Shown: piece after piece, positions 63,412 through 64,000 of the stretch | How the letters are laid out: each line of letters begins with the position of its first letter | How positions within the stretch are numbered: the stretch's first letter is position 1 | Source: Deltaproteobacteria bacterium | GTDB lineage: Bacteria > Myxococcota_A > Polyangia > GCA-2747355 | DNA length: 64,000 nt | Direction: 5' to 3' | Assembly: GCA_020633415.1 (NCBI GenBank) | Contig: JACKDQ010000014.1 | Coordinates: 1 to 64,000 of the forward strand | The notes under the pieces: generated by a model | What the model was told of the DNA's origin: nothing | The model's input: the letters and a program-made list of their open reading frames with translations, nothing else | Database searches by the model: none | Program-made: the position numbers and the translations under genes

Positions 63412-63954
63412 ATGACGCTACTGCGCGCGGCGCTCGCTGCCGCAATCCTGCTCAATGCGCTGACCGCCACGGCCGCTAGCCAGCGCGATCTTTGGGGCCG
63501 CCCATTGCTGCGCGATGGGTGGCACGTGATGGTCGCCTTTGGTTGGGGCGGCGGTCCAACCTCCAACGGCTTGATGCACAGCATGGAGATCGGCAAGAGC
63601 GATCGGACGACCGGCGCGACGTTGGCCTATAATCACCTCTTCATCCTCAGCGATCGGCTGGGCAAGCCGGCAAACGGCAGTGACATGTTCGGCGGGCACT
63701 TCTTGGTGCTCAAGCTGCCGCTCGGGTCCGCAGGGCTGGTGGGAAAGGTCGGTGCGGGCCTCGGCGAAAACGTCGACCTCTCCGACGGGTTTAGCGCGCG
63801 GTTCGGCGTCGGCTGGACCTATGGCATCGACCTGCACCTCGCGCTCTACCCGCGATCGGGGCTCACGCTAACCGCGTTGGTCGTACATGCAGCGACGGTC
63901 GATCGCGGCCATCAGCTCGGCTTAGCGCTCGGCCTCGGCTACAGTTGGTTTTGA
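63412..63954 (+). CDS. Putative outer-membrane beta-barrel protein
   Basis: 180 aa. MTLLRAALAAAILLNALTATAA is a Sec signal peptide. The mature chain alternates polar and aromatic/Gly residues (WHVMVAFGWGGGP, GLVGKVGAGLGENV, FSARFGVGWTYGIDLHLAL) and ends in LGLGYSWF, a C-terminal aromatic typical of outer-membrane barrels. The length suggests eight strands. It follows gloA by 13 bp. Function unknown. Confidence 0.78.
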   Translation: MTLLRAALAAAILLNALTATAASQRDLWGRPLLRDGWHVMVAFGWGGGPTSNGLMHSMEIGKSDRTTGATLAYNHLFILSDRLGKPANGSDMFGGHFLVLKLPLGSAGLVGKVGAGLGENVDLSDGFSARFGVGWTYGIDLHLALYPRSGLTLTALVVHAATVDRGHQLGLALGLGYSWF

Positions 63955-64000
63955 GACGCGCGCCCAGCCAAACGCACCGATCAGATGCAGGGCGAGCTGT

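Overview
The window is GC-rich, gene-dense bacterial chromosome. It looks like a myxobacterium or a close relative (Myxococcota, Bradymonadota or another former deltaproteobacterium). The strongest pointers are an mglB-mglA pair very close to the Myxococcus gliding/polarity proteins, a myxococcal-type Cys-rich lipoprotein, many lipobox lipoproteins, HEAT and TPR giants, degenerate signalling proteins, and frequent GTG/TTG starts. I see no rRNA, tRNA, CRISPR array, transposase gene or prophage. About 57 protein genes are supported.

Region by region. 0.1-3.3 kb: a TetR-type regulator convergent with a two-gene 2-hydroxyacyl-CoA dehydratase operon. 3.5-9.5 kb: envelope genes (M23 peptidase, lipoproteins, two secreted orphans, CPBP protease, Cys-rich lipoprotein). 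9.5-13.9 kb: a minus-strand operon of KamA-like radical SAM enzyme, SDR epimerase, DegT aminotransferase and methyltransferase, which fits amino-sugar or glycan synthesis. A NeuB-like synthase (19.5 kb) and a Maf/DUF115 protein (21.9 kb) lie on the same theme. 13.9-14.6 kb: a non-coding island with a perfect 33-bp-arm palindrome and a possible 25-aa membrane peptide. 14.6-17.2 kb: 3-hydroxyacyl-CoA dehydrogenase plus SCP2-type thiolase. 17.2-19.4 kb: an orphan ParA and a divergent unknown gene separated by paired palindromes. 20.5-32.4 kb: secreted esterases, a CDF transporter, a 1018-aa calcium-motif hydrolase lipoprotein, and a HEAT-cyclophilin lipoprotein.

32.5-37.1 kb: a thioesterase and histidine kinase pair, then mglBA with 18-bp repeats in front and 47-bp hairpin repeats behind, followed by zinc-finger and TPR genes. 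37-42.5 kb: IPT-type lipoprotein, a degenerate SDR, a NifU-C protein and serB. 42.5-47.8 kb: a 1306-aa nSTAND-TM-HEAT protein divergent from a TPR protein. 48-54.3 kb: RNase Z, an RND exporter, an MBL lipoprotein and a SUFU-like protein. 54.3-61.4 kb: a signalling block (pseudo-REC/REC/DDDEF protein, HDOD, class V aminotransferase, membrane protein, hybrid kinase without phospho-acceptors). 61.4-64 kb: small minus-strand genes, sodA, gloA and a beta-barrel protein.

The most unusual items are the non-catalytic phosphorelay block, the nSTAND-HEAT giant, the radical SAM mutase with altered substrate residues inside a sugar operon, the repeat-flanked mglBA locus, and two related AAAGGGGAC hairpin elements.
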